Source: Sacculina carcini (taxonomy: Eukaryota; Arthropoda; Thecostraca; Sacculinidae). Taken from it: 64,000 nucleotides of DNA. Location: the NCBI GenBank assembly GCA_916048095.2, contig OU696572.1, positions 2,197,362-2,261,361 on the forward strand, in the 5' to 3' direction. Under the pieces are notes generated by a model, which saw nothing but the letters and a program-made list of their open reading frames with translations, was not told the DNA's origin and did not search any database. The position numbers were made by a program, and so were the translations under genes. Below, piece after piece: positions 10,701 through 19,466 of the stretch; positions within the stretch are counted from its first letter, which is position 1, and each line of letters starts with the position of its first letter.

Positions 10701-11256
10701 CCCTTTTCACTGTCACGCCTCCCATATGGTCGATAACATCGTTGCCCAGGAGGCACTCCACCCCAAGGTTTTCTAATCCCTTAACTACGAGCCCGGGAAC
10801 TCTAAAACAGTGTCCCTGCAGCCCTATTACTACGTCACAGGACTTCGTCTCATGAGAAGTCCTACCATCCGCTGTAATCAACGGTCGTCCCCGACGGGGA
10901 AGTGAACCCGCCACCACCCGTGCACTAACAATTGTGCACTCACTTCCCGTGTCAACCAGACACCGGGAGCAACGACCGTTGAGAACAGCTTCAACGACCG
11001 GCATACGACGCGAAGTCAATACACCGGCCGTCCCTCGAATCGCCCGGCGGGCCCGACGCACCAAATGTGCTCCGCTGATGAGTCCACGCGCAGAGCAGGG
11101 ACTCACCGTCGCCCCTTTACAGGGGCCGCCGCTTAATTGCGGTCGACTTCCATGTCGGAGGACGCTGCGCCCCGTGCTGCGCCCTCCACATGAAAATGCG
11201 AGCTCGTCCGAGCTCGCGAGCGGCGTGACGTCGACGTCGACGCCGGCTCCTCGCAA
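7789..11256 (-). CDS. Pol polyprotein (protease, RT, RNase H, integrase)
   Basis: 1155 residues, open throughout. An aspartic protease DTGS motif lies at about 102-105. The reverse transcriptase lies at about 300-475, with VVDLKSAYLQIHV near 361-373 and YVDD at 427-430. RNase H acidic residues are near 576, 613 and 636. An integrase zinc-binding region H/H...C/C lies at about 735-771, and its DDE triad is near Asp801, Asp855 and Glu891. The C-terminal tail is acidic/Thr-rich and ends in an Arg-rich RRSTRRRRPPAWL block. The ORF start overlaps the end of gag by 124 nt in the -1 frame relative to gag, so a Gag-Pol fusion by -1 frameshift is likely; the true N-terminal residue is then within the overlap. 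Confidence 0.93.
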   Translation of the reverse strand: MRGAGVDVDVTPLASSDELAFSCGGRSTGRSVLRHGSRPQLSGGPCKGATVSPCSARGLISGAHLVRRARRAIRGTAGVLTSRRMPVVEAVLNGRCSRCLVDTGSECTIVSARVVAGSLPRRGRPLITADGRTSHETKSCDVVIGLQGHCFRVPGLVVKGLENLGVECLLGNDVIDHMGGVTVKRGVDSKYTVEWGKPYPEGCCRAPARKSVSNKSTKCVRFMLAGSTDSPQPLEVVDKHFVASFAEGRWTVSWRWSDKEPDQLQNSVAEYRCTRAPGVSERYNAEIRSWIEKGWLITWHGPVKGIIPLLAVVQPTKDKVRPVMDYRELNGFVECHTGDDGVSVCADKIREWRQWQGEIKVVDLKSAYLQIHVSRDLWKYQVVRYNGVHYALTRLGFGLSCAPRIMTLILRKVLSLDEKVRKATDHYVDDIIVRTSDVSVQQLREHLRRYGFETKEPEGLDGGRLLGIALRKGPDGWLNMSRGTALRDAAPELTGLTKRGLFSVCGRLVGHYPVAGWLRPHCSFLKRLGCGGSWDNPVENVVCVLVSELLQRVQKPDPVRGRWDVNAAGDVPVWTDAITLALGEVVEVDGCIVEDATWLRKKTDVLHINVSELEAVGRGINMAISWGFKTFTVATDSRTVLSWMDSTVEGRNRVRTKGSAEMLVKRRLAVIKETIAEHGLTVSLRFVTTVENKADQMTRVAKKWLVHRDAGEEEVAISAAIATKKSIKDTVWAAHLPHHLGVERTLYLGQQLRSDLTRAHVKAELAGCEACQRIDPAVREENLVGQGSLAVDRNWYRVAADVTHYDAGVYLSMVDCGPSRLAVWRRLPNETALCIIAQLRQIVIERGPFEELLLDNSTAFRSAAMEQFADEWCISLRFRAAYAPGGNGIVERNHRTIKRIAARGHISPEEATFWYNVTPRKETQVSTIPSRCIFRYEWRLPFETGRRDADDQTAAFAVGDEVWVKPPIPSCTTPWTLGKVTRVVSQHVVCVDGMPRHVLDLRKRRCAGHSGAIDETGTHGDVEPTSGGWDVDATGNRGDVEPPGGATRCSLDLSGDGGRDEAADSPGGDRTPDSLPPERLATGEGVDADRVSVEQEPGEPSEGVSVHTARENVGEGVAAERVEDEAAVEQPRRSTRRRRPPAWLNEYVCLSDDEV

Positions 11257-12185
11257 TCACGAGCGAAATGCCCGTGCTTGCCACACCGGTAGCATTGCGC
11301 TCCCGGGCACTCGCGGACCAGATGGTCGCCGCCACATCGGTAGCAGCGGAGCGTCCGGCGCGCAGAAGAGCGCTCCGGACGGCCCGCCCGCCGAGACACA
11401 GAGCCGTCTCGCTCGTCCGACGCTTGAGGACCAGGAGAGCGGTCCCTCGAGCTGCTCGCTACTTGGGCGTAGCTGACTCGCTGCCTAGATGCAGCCACCA
11501 CCCCAAATGGGCGGTTTCTAGCTGCAGCAGCCCTACGCGCACCAATTCTGGCGCGCACCGCCGACAGCACGCTGTCGAACTCGGAGGTATACGCCCCCTC
11601 TCTCGCCATAGCCCACTCATAGATTGAGTCGGGTAGGCCCTCATAAAATTTGACGCGGAACGCCAAGCTCTCGGGTGTTAACCCTACACGGCGACCTAGA
11701 CGCTCTAGGTCGTCCACAAAGGCATCCACTGACTCGCCAGATCGAAGCTGACGAGTCGAGAAGCGCCTCCACGCCTCTTGGCGAGGCACGCCAAACTCGG
11801 CGACCAGCGTGGCTTTCACCACGGCCCACTGTGAGGCGTCGCCCACGAGCATGCGCCGGTAAAGCCGGCGCGCGCTCCCATCCAGCATATGGTCGACCAT
11901 TTCGCAAGGGTCGACCTGCTGGACACGGCATAGCCGCTCAAAGTCGGCCAGCCACTCAGTGACGTCAAGGGTGACGTCACCACCGAAACGCGGTAGAGCC
12001 CGCCCTATCCTGTCAAGGATCGGCCCTCGGGCCTGCATTAAGATGTTGGCCAACTGGCCAACATCTACCACGGGTCCTGCGGCCCGCTGCTCGGGTCTCT
12101 GACCCTCCTGACCGAAGTCATCGGATTCGCTTCCGGAATCCCCTTCGACAAACTCGCGTTTGCCCCCGCCAACGGCCTCAGCCAT
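11133..12185 (-). CDS. Gag polyprotein with two CCHC zinc knuckles
   Basis: 350 residues from the ATG at 12185. The acidic N-terminus is followed by a capsid-like helical region and a C-terminal pair of CCHC knuckles: CYRCGGDHLVREC, then CYRCGKHGHFARDC. Arg-rich linkers follow. I chose 12185 because it is the first ATG after the 5' LTR. The same frame is open upstream through much of the LTR (from 12371), which would add 62 residues if transcription starts early enough. The stop at 11133 lies within the start of pol. Confidence 0.9.
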   Translation of the reverse strand: MAEAVGGGKREFVEGDSGSESDDFGQEGQRPEQRAAGPVVDVGQLANILMQARGPILDRIGRALPRFGGDVTLDVTEWLADFERLCRVQQVDPCEMVDHMLDGSARRLYRRMLVGDASQWAVVKATLVAEFGVPRQEAWRRFSTRQLRSGESVDAFVDDLERLGRRVGLTPESLAFRVKFYEGLPDSIYEWAMAREGAYTSEFDSVLSAVRARIGARRAAAARNRPFGVVAASRQRVSYAQVASSSRDRSPGPQASDERDGSVSRRAGRPERSSARRTLRCYRCGGDHLVRECPGAQCYRCGKHGHFARDCEEPASTSTSRRSRARTSSHFHVEGAARGAASSDMEVDRN

Positions 12186-12200
12186 AAAGCCGAAATAGCT

Positions 12201-12513
12201 TGTAATGTAATCGGGCAAAGCCCTCTTACCTCTCGCGCAGGAAAAACCCGCGCACACGACGAGAATACGTCCACACAGCGAATATCTCTCGAACACACGG
12301 CAACGATGCTTACAACGCACAGGCCACCAACCGAATGACGCTCGACCGCTCGCAAAGCCAGCTTCACACACGCCAGCTGATACACGCCTCCGGCACTAGG
12401 CTCAAATCGCGGCCAATCAGCGCGCAGCAACGTGCGACGTCATACCTCGCACCAGTCGACTCAAGTGAACCGCTATGACGTCACACCGCACGCCACTCGA
12501 CAACAACGCCACA
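12201..12513 (-). repeat. 5' LTR
   Basis: Upstream LTR in element orientation, 313 bp. The base after it begins AGCTATTTCGG, not the usual TGG of a tRNA 3'-end primer site, and only 15 nt separate the LTR from the gag ATG. Confidence 0.93.
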
Positions 12514-12559
12514 AGGTGTAAAAGTAACTTTATTAACTTTTGACAGCCCTAATGATCAC

Positions 12560-12782
12560 TGTTGAGCTTGTGCAGTAATTCGCCGATGTGTAACGTTTCG
12601 GAGCAGCCGGTCTCTATCCTCAGACAATGTGCTCAACTAAATGCCGTTTGTTTGTTGTCGATTGTGTGTTTATATAGGACGTCAATTGTATGTGTTATTT
12701 TCACGCCTCGTGTATGCGCGCGGTGTGCGAAACTCGCACCTATGGTAGATGACACCTATGGATCACGCTACTGCGCGCCGCC

Positions 12783-12818
<36 letters not shown>

Positions 12819-12825
12819 ATAATAA
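12560..12825. other. Intron sequence and (TA)n tract
   Basis: No gene seen. A (TA)n microsatellite occupies about 12783-12814, followed by an ATA-rich stretch that leads into the repeat starting near 12826. Confidence 0.6.
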
Positions 12826-13460
12826 TATCTATAATAATAAAGCTCAACGTACATGTGTGAGTGAGTGAGTGAGTGAGTGTGTGTGCAGAACGGCACATTG
12901 GTGTATATTGGTGTGTGTGTCTGTGTGTCGATATGTCATGACTCACGTGCATTGCAGCGAGCGTTTGCAGCGAGCGTTTGCAAATGCCCAGTGGCGAGCA
13001 GAGTGCGTAGTAAAACAGAGTGTTTAAATAAGTACATTGTCGTGCATGTGCGTGTTCCACAGGCGTTTTTCGAGTGGATATGTGTAGCTTACCAATATTG
13101 TAATTGTAATTAACATTTATTTTTCTACTGGTGTTTGTTTTTCACCATTATTCTACACACTGCGCCATTCAGTTGAGCGATTGCTAGAAACGCCCATGCG
13201 AGATTGCCACCTCAGGCACACACATACTCACATACACACTGACATACATGCACACACACACACACACGAATACGCACAAACATACTCATACACACACATG
13301 TATTTACACTTACACACACATACACATGCATGCTCACACACACACACACAAACACATGCATGCTCACACACACACACACACACACAAACACATGCATGCT
13401 CACACACACACAAACACACTCACAGACAAACACGCACACACATACTTGTTTGACCATTAG
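12826..13460 (+). mobile_element. Dispersed repeat family B (Helitron-like 5' start), copy 1
   Basis: It begins TCTATAATAATAAAGCTCAA after an A, then has a GTGAG-rich stretch and a unique body with blocks CATGACTCACGTGCATTGCAG, TAAAACAGAGTGTTTAAATA and GAGCGATTGCTAGAAACG. It ends in a long CACACA tract (about 13216-13442). A nearly identical copy begins at 31586, inside the Polinton ATPase region. The TC start after A and the AAAGCTC run recall Helitron 5' ends, but I could not identify a 3' hairpin/CTRR end, so the class is tentative. 13461-13600 shows only an interlocking AAGTACTTCTC palindromic repeat near 13520-13555. Confidence 0.5.
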
Positions 13461-13599
13461 TGGTGGCGTTGAGTTTTCTATTTCGTGTTTACTGAGGGTG
13501 CGTTCGATTAAGCTTGAGAAGTACTTCTCAAGTACTTCTCAAGTACTTGACTACTTTTAAATATGTCAGGTGTGCTATATATATGGTTTCATGAATGCA

Positions 13600-14940
13600 A
13601 ATTTAATGTGTATGTGTGTGTATTTGTGTAGATGTTTGTACATGTATGTTTGTGTGTGTGTTTGTGTGTGTGTACTCACAGTTGTACTCACAGTTGTAGT
13701 TTACAGGAAATGAGCAGGGCTCAGACTGTCCTGTCTCCATACCCACATTTATCTAACCTATGCTTGAACTGTGCTATACTGTTTGATTGAACTATTTCTT
13801 TACCCAAACGGTTCCATATATCTATACACCTACTTGGGAAACTGTACTTATTTATATCCCTTAATACCCGGGTTTGCTGTAGACATTTATTGTGTCCCCT
13901 ATGGTCCCTCGTACTCCAAACCACCCAATCTTTCCTATCCAATCGTTCCATACCAAGGCTGTGATTGAAAACGTTTATTAAATCCCCCCTTAACCTTCTC
14001 TTTTCCAGTGACGACAACCCAATTTTCTCTAACCTTTTTTCATAATTTAACGAACTCAATGATGTTAACAGCTTAGTCGCTACTTTTTGGACTTTCTTTA
14101 ACCTAGCGATATGTTTTTTATTGTGGGGAGCCCAAATCACTGCCGCGTATTCTAGTGGGTGCCTTATCACATTTTTTATCAATTTTTTTACCACGTGCTC
14201 ATCCATGAAGTTAAATGAGACCCTTATATTCTTTATGGTTCTATACGCCGCATTCACTACTCTGGTTATATGCCTCTCCGGCGACAGATCATCCTCAATA
14301 GTTACACCCAAATCTCTTTCGGCTGTCACCTTCTGCATTTTGTGCTCGCCCAACATAGAACATCTCGATGGTCTGAGTTTTCCTTTACCAAATTCCATAA
14401 CGTGGCACTTGCTGGCATTAAACTCCATGCCCCATTCCCTACTCCACTCACATAGCCTGTCTAGATCCTCTTGCAATTTTTGGCAGCTGGTCCGATCTTT
14501 CACTCTTCTCAAAATTCTCGCATCATCTGCAAACATGTTCACGTAACTGCCGATTCTCTCCGTCATTTGATTTATGTACACCAGGAACATTATTGGTCCA
14601 AGCACTGATCCTTGAGGGACGCCACTTGTGACTTCTTTCCACGTCGATTTGGCACCTCTTACAACTGTTCTCATTTTACGTCCGCTCAAATAATCTCTCA
14701 TCCAATCCAAAAGCTTTCCACGTATCCCTCCTTCATGCTCAATTTGCCACAATAACTTGTTTCGTGGAACCCTGTCGAACGCCTTTTTCAGGTCCAGATA
14801 TACACAATCGACCCATCCATCTCTTTCCTGCACTGTGTCTATCACCCTAGAATAAAAACTCATCAAGTTCGCAACACAAGACCTTCCACTCCTGAATCCA
14901 TCCTGTGTCTCATTTAAAATACTGTTATCCTCCAAATATG
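13600..14940 (-). mobile_element. 5'-truncated non-LTR retrotransposon
   Basis: A 3' fragment of a second LINE type on the - strand, truncated within the reverse transcriptase near 14940, where it meets a (GT)n tract. Its 3' UTR ends in GT-rich and ACTCACAGTTGT repeats at about 13620-13700. It lies in the PARL intron opposite to the gene. Confidence 0.8.
13721..14935 (-). pseudogene. LINE reverse transcriptase, N-terminally truncated
   Basis: 404 residues are open. The fragment starts within the RT (QDGFRSGRSC block) and continues with DLKKAFDRVPR, SGVPQGSVLGP and FADDARIL (catalytic Asp pair). The C-terminal region has the VQKVATKLL and RGDLINVF blocks common in CR1/Jockey-like elements of arthropods. 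Endonuclease, ORF1 and RT start are absent, so it cannot be autonomous, but the remaining frame has no stops, which suggests a fairly recent truncated insertion. Confidence 0.88.
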
Positions 14941-14949
14941 ATACCCATC

Positions 14950-15112
14950 TGTGTGTGTGTGATCATGTGTTTGTGTATGTATTTGTGTTTGAGTATGTGT
15001 TTGTGTGTATACATGTGTGTGTGTGTGTATATGTGTACGATTGAGTGTGTATTTGTATATGTGTTTGTGTGTGTGTGTCTCTCTGTGTGTATGTGTGTGT
15101 GTGTCTCTCTGT

Positions 15113-15157
<45 letters not shown>

Positions 15158-15170
15158 TGTGTGTGTATGT
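14950..15170 (+). repeat. (GT)n tract at the 3' end of the PARL intron
   Basis: About 220 bp of GT repeats with TATG and TCTC interruptions, running to within two bases of the acceptor AG at 15171-15172. It takes the place of a normal polypyrimidine tract. Confidence 0.9.
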
Positions 15171-15172
15171 AG

Positions 15173-15372
15173 TCGGGTGCGTTGATGGCCGTGTTGGCGT
15201 TTGTTTGTGCGCAATGTCCGGACCAGCCATTATCCGTTATTTTCCTGCCCATGTTCTCATTTCCGGCGTCAACGGCGCTGAAGACGCTTATGATGTTCGA
15301 CACTCTAGGTGTGCTGCTTCGCTGGCAACTGTTTGACCACGCGGCGCATCTGGGCGGAGCTGTGTTTGGACT
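15173..15372 (+). CDS. PARL: PARL rhomboid protease, exon with catalytic Ser and His
   Basis: 200-nt exon, acceptor gtatgtag, donor consensus gtaagt. It starts in phase 0 with TCG, the catalytic Ser of the GA-SGA motif, then the SIIFLPMF-like transmembrane block (here LSVIFLPMFSF). It ends with FDHAAHLGGAVFGL, whose second His (codon 15347-15349) is the catalytic base. The match to animal PARL is colinear over the whole exon. It ends in phase 2; the next exon, which should encode the short WY...W C-terminal tail, was not found in the window. The region starting about 30 bp downstream is the segmentally duplicated block, which does not include this exon. Confidence 0.95.
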
Positions 15373-16399
15373 GTAAGTCGCCTCGGAAAAAGAAGACAAA
15401 CTATTTGCGAAAAAAGACAAGGTTATTCGCGAAAAAGACAATGTTATTTGCGAAAAATGACCAACTTTAATTCGTATTTCCAACTTGTTCAAGCATTTCC
15501 ATTTTCCCCACTTCTGCTGTTGTCGTTTTTATTACCAACTCAACTTGGATTGCATTCATGCATTTATTGCGCACTGGAAAATTTTTTTCCCAGAAAAAAA
15601 GACCAACTCAAAAAAGACAAATTGTCTTGCCGTTCAAGCTTGTCCGTTTACAATTTTTGCACAGGACACTCTCTTTGTTCTCTAGGAGTGTTTAAGTCTC
15701 GAATTACCAGGAGACAAGAGTATGCCTTCAGAGACCAAATAGTTCACAAGCAACATTACCTACCTATGATTTCATAAATGAGATCACTTCAAAATCATCA
15801 CATTTTGTAGTATTTCTCGTCTATATTGACTTACGTTTAATCATTAATCATTATATTTATTTGGGAACATTTCTTATTTGTTTTCCCAGCCTGGGGTAAA
15901 TTACCCCCTAAGAGGGAAAATTAATTTATCCCTGGGGGTAATTTAATATAAACAGATTGCTCAATTTCCTCTAATAAGTATATTTAATTACCCCTTTTGT
16001 GGTAATTTAGCAATTTAATTTAAATTATCCCTTTTGGGATAAAGTAGCAATTTTTAATTTTGCATTTTGCATTTTTTCGTGAGTAGTGGAGCGGAATTGT
16101 CTATAGTGTTTTAGTTTTGCCATATATCTATATGCTGGCAACATTTTTTAAAGCGGTAACATGCTATGCTGTGGCATGCTAAATTGGGTGTATGTTTGTA
16201 CACACACACATACACACACACATACAGATGGTGGGCTCTGTGGGGTCGGTCAGAGTTGTGGGAGAAGCGAGCGCCTGTAATTCGATGCTATCATGATCTC
16301 AGAGAGGCTGTCACGTCTGACGACAAGAAGTGATGTGCTGTGCATTCAGCCGTGCATTATATTGGTAAGACGTGAATCTGTCGCCAAAGCCACCATGGG

Positions 16400-16760
16400 C
16401 GTAGATCCTATCAGGGCGGTATTGGGGTATGTTACCCCCACCGACCGATTGGCTGCGAGGTTATGAATATGCAATTATACCCCGTCCGAGAATTCTGCTG
16501 AGTTCAGTTCATTGGCAGTATATTATCATCAAAATCAGCATAGCGAAAAAGTAACAATACACATACAAATGTGTGTGTATATAATTATATGCAATATACT
16601 TTTCATTGATGTATGTGTGTTGTAATTGACTAGGCATAAAATCGTCGATGGTGTCATACAATTGACCAACTGAGTCAACACATTGAACACTAATGCATGA
16701 TGACTGTCATCCCCCGAGCCTCGACAAAAATCCACGCTCATAGAAGTCACATGCGTTCTT
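16400..16760 (-). repeat. Dispersed repeat R (CGAGGCTCGGGGG family)
   Basis: It contains the complement of a block reading TGTCGAGGCTCGGGGGATGA...CATCATGCATTAGTGTTCAA and, on its other side, a GGTATAATTGCATATTCATA block followed by a CCCC-rich part. Related copies are at 21225-21480, 23282-23585, 36295-36372 and, through the duplication, 61340-61700. Class unknown; no clear terminal repeats. Confidence 0.55.
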
Positions 16761-16799
16761 ACGCACTGAAACTGAAACCTCAACTCGCCAAGCCATTTT

Positions 16800-17230
16800 A
16801 CTGGTCAAACGTTGAAGGTTGAAGGCCTCAAGTGACAGCTGCTACACGGGAAGAAGCCGGAGGTTTACGATTCGTAGCAAGTAAAACTTTTGCCACTAAG
16901 GTATATTAGAATTTGATACTGTTATATCTAAATGCATTACGCCCAGTCTTAGGATTATACGCAGACAATGACTAAATTGAATTGAATGACTCAATTGCAA
17001 AAAAATGAATTGTGATCATGGGTACCAGATAATGCAGCACTAAATGGTACCAGATATCAGTCATGAGTTGTGTCATGCATTCTGGGGAGGTGGCTCTCTG
17101 TAATACGTCTTCCATCCTTGTGGCGTCATAGCGTGGAGAGGGTCGGTTCTGCGGTGGCAGCGAGCTGCACGGGACACACCTGTGTGTGTTCATAAGCTTC
17201 GACTTCTTCCCGTTTAGTAGCTTGATTTGA
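16800..17230. mobile_element. Two SINE fragments in opposite orientation
   Basis: 16800-16860 carries the complement of the SINE 3' end (GGCCTCAAGTGACAGCTGCTACACGGG). 17035-17222 carries the SINE body in + orientation, from GGTACCAGATATCAGTCATG to CTTCTTCCCGT. Both lack the tRNA head. The same arrangement is repeated at 61745-62165. Confidence 0.65.
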
Positions 17231-17930
17231 AGCATAATCGTTACATATACAGATATTTCGTGTATACTGTAATCACCCAAGTAAAATCAGCTCCCATTTT
17301 CGTGCCAAATTTCAACATCAAAACTTGGGTGGAGTATTATACTTGAGTATGTGAGAAACCCCAGTTTGCAAAGCCAAATTCTGTGTGAGGGAGATCAAAT
17401 TATCTAATAAATCACATTGGTGCGTTTGTAGTATTTTATCAATGGATATAAAAAAAAAATATATAATTATAAGACAAAATATATATATAATCAATTAATG
17501 TTATATATAAAAATGTAAACTTAGGGGAGCGTTACACTTGGGTATCTCAAAAAACGGTCAGTTTTTTATTCAAACGTGGAGGCAACATTATACTTGGGTG
17601 ATTACTATATATATACACATATATATATGCACTTCGGCATGCTTTTGACAAATTAAAATGTGTAATCTAGCGATTTCGGATGGAAATTAGTGCAAATGTT
17701 TTTTTCATGTTTTTGCAATTGGTTCTCATATCAAGTGTGTGTGTGTGTGTGTGTGTATGTGTGTGTGAAAAAGTTGTATTGTATAGGTGTGTTTAAAAGT
17801 TGTTTTCTGAGATTGATCTTCCATAAAATACACTGTTGCCTATGTGTGTTTGTTCATTTATCATGTTCATTATGTGTGTTTTCGTTCATTTTTCATATGC
17901 ATTTGTTTTGCCTTGTTGGTTTTGATTCAG

Positions 17931-18038
17931 TACAACGTGTCTGTCATCTCTTTTTGGCGAGTATTCCCAACCAATGCGAAGCACAGCATTTTAGATGACC
18001 TGCTGGAGTGGATTATTGAGGGAATGCGAATTTGCATA
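17931..18038 (+). pseudogene. Broken duplicate of an unidentified 117-nt exon
   Basis: The acceptor tttgattcag is followed by coding-like sequence identical to the exon at 62875-62991 as far as the CGAATTTGCATA bases. The copy then loses the last 8 or so coding bases and the donor, being joined directly to ATATACTG. The intact partner ends with an added N-E-P and gttacc. See that entry for the protein description. Confidence 0.45.
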
Positions 18039-18399
18039 TATACTGTCAGAAAGGTTAATTCAATGCAAGTTTTTGATATTCGGACATTGGGTATATGCCG
18101 TTCTATTTTTCAAACTGTCTCCCGTAGTGAGGTTCAATTAGAGGGTGTCGTTTTATTTTTCCGCTAGCTGATCAGAATTTTGAGAAGATACTGCAAATTG
18201 TGTCGATTAATATTGAATCAGGTAGCGTATGCATATGTATTTAACAAAAACACAAATTCATGGTTATTACTGGTAAGCAATCACAAATCCACTATCAAAA
18301 ACCAATCAGTCATAGCTATTGCCAAAAGAGAATATTTCATCAAAGTGCCGTTCAAATAGAGGGTCCCGTTTTATTTTTTCAATTACTCCTTCAAGGCAT

Positions 18400-18720
18400 A
18401 GCCGTAGCAACCGACCCCCGTACCACCCGGCCGGGGGGCCCCGAGTGTTGAGGGGCCCCGTTGCTTCACGTATGATATTAAAGTTTATCATATTATGTAC
18501 AGCCTTTACCTTTTTGCTCAGATGCTCTCACCTGAGCTTGTATTATGTGATTATGTATACTAAATAGATTCATTATTTGATGGCTTATATATAATGGGGG
18601 CCCCAAGTGTTGCCTTCGGGGGGCCCCCATTGTTGCCTTCGGGGGGCCGCCAGTGTTGCCTTCGGGGGCCACAAGTGTTGCCTTCGGGAGGGGGGGCTCA
18701 TAAGTCCTCGCAACGGCTCT
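18400..18720. repeat. GC-rich minisatellite with GGGGCCCC blocks
   Basis: It contains GTGTTGCCTTCGGGGG units (four copies at about 18606-18692) and an upstream block with CCGGGGGGCCCC...TGTTGAGGGGCCCC...CATATTATG. Related, more diverged pieces occur in inverted orientation at 22420-22535 and near 35935-35985. An exact copy is at 63396-63716 through the duplication. No coding potential seen. Confidence 0.6.
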
Positions 18721-19194
18721 GCTCCAAGCTGCCGTGCAAATAAAGGTTATTGTTGTTATAGCTCGTCGTCCGGTTCCGACCTCTGCGCTAAATATTCTCG
18801 GTTGACGCTAAATGTGTAAGAATTCAAGAACATTAGATTGAGAAAAGTTGATTTAACGAATTTCTTCCAGTCCCTCGCCTCCTGCAAAGGCAGCACATTA
18901 CATTAGAACTCTAAACCTAACCAAACCTCAAATCTATGAAAAATATAGAAACGTTTTTGTGCCTTTGTAAGTGTTTTTTTATATATTAGCGTTTTTAATG
19001 TTCTTAAATCCTTACACATTTAGCCTAGACCAATCTTCTATACAGGCTCTATGATATAAGGTTTTATGGTATGTGTGAATACATGTATTCTTGTAGTGGC
19101 CGTTTGTTTGCGGGAGTGTATTATCTTGCCCTATGCGTTTACTTGTGTGTTGTGAACGAAAACTGTGGCCTGAGATTAGTTTCGGAAATGTCCG

Positions 19195-19447
19195 CAAGAT
19201 GGCGTAGTAGCACGGACTGTTTTGTGTGTACATGACAAGCTGTAGTTGCATTGTGATTTATAGCTGTGGAGTTGTTACTGTACAAGTGTAACTTATCGCC
19301 ATGGGCAACGTTATATACCGTTTGGTAGGTATTGTACTCGTATTATCATTAATTTCCCAGTTTCATGTGCTGCTTCTTGGAAACCAATTCTTATCCACAA
19401 ACTATATATTAGACTCTGGAATGCCTGGCTCCAACGGGCCAATGAGG
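19195..19447 (+). CDS. Candidate first exon with signal-anchor segment (unidentified gene)
   Basis: A CAAGATGGCG motif (19195-19204), similar to the YY1-type initiator common near animal promoters, lies about 100 bp before an ATG at 19301 in a good context (gccATGG). The ORF begins MGNVIYRL and is followed by a hydrophobic stretch GIVLVLSLISQFHVLLLG that could be a signal peptide or membrane anchor. It runs to about 19447, just before a mariner insertion. A donor could be gtaggt at 19325 or gtcaat at 19448. It may be the start of the small-exon gene downstream, but no continuity is shown. Confidence 0.3.
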
Positions 19448-19466
19448 GTCAATTTTTGTCATTGTA

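Larger units (their letters stand above)
7414..12518 (-). mobile_element. Intact Ty3/gypsy-like LTR retrotransposon with 5-bp target duplication
   Basis: Two 313-bp LTRs (7419-7731 and 12201-12513), both beginning TG and ending CA, differ at a single base (7594 C versus 12376 G). The flanking duplication is AGGTG (7414-7418 and 12514-12518). The gag and pol ORFs on the - strand are open, and the order protease, RT, RNase H, integrase fits the Ty3/gypsy plan. GC content and codon use are far above the surroundings. Near-identical LTRs and open ORFs indicate a very recent insertion. Confidence 0.95.
6191..12551. mobile_element. Non-autonomous hAT-like element, host of a nested LTR retrotransposon
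   Basis: Terminal inverted repeats TAGGGCTGTCAAAA (6191-6204, and its complement ending at 12551) are flanked by a perfect 8-bp target duplication ATGATCAC at 6183-6190 and 12552-12559, the hAT superfamily hallmark. Without the nested element the hAT is about 1.26 kb. It has many subterminal copies of an AAAAGTAACCT-like motif at both ends (dense at 6205-6440, 7265-7345 and 12519-12545), plausible transposase-binding sites. I see no transposase ORF; the internal sequence is AT-rich with only a short unconvincing ORF at 6790-7092. Confidence 0.88.
15403..19006. repeat. Segmental duplication, copy 1
   Basis: Colinear with 60225-64000 in the same orientation. The first kilobase (to about 16480) shows scattered substitutions and lacks a 135-bp segment present at about 60682-60816. 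From about 16480 to 17590 I see no differences, and beyond that only rare ones and microsatellite length changes. A larger length difference lies near 18038, where copy 2 has about 55 extra bp. Copy 2 runs off the window. Confidence 0.93.

Noticed and set aside
7650-11962. Many + strand ORFs of 80-180 codons opposite gag and pol
   Set aside because: They are shadows of the GC-rich - strand gag-pol, Arg/Pro/His-rich and without motifs.
11133-12371. Gag starting in the LTR at 12371
   Set aside because: The extra 62 residues are LTR-encoded and appear identically at the other LTR; the ATG at 12185 is the more likely start, though use of the longer form is not excluded.
13181-13460. Thr-His and Cys-Val repeat ORFs on both strands
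   Set aside because: They are translations of a CA/GT microsatellite in different frames; the same applies near 1697, 14925-15230, 22560-22650, 31950-32140 and 59860-60060.
18607-18819. 70-codon ORF over the GC-rich minisatellite
   Set aside because: Reads through GTGTTGCCTTCGGGG repeats; no coding character.
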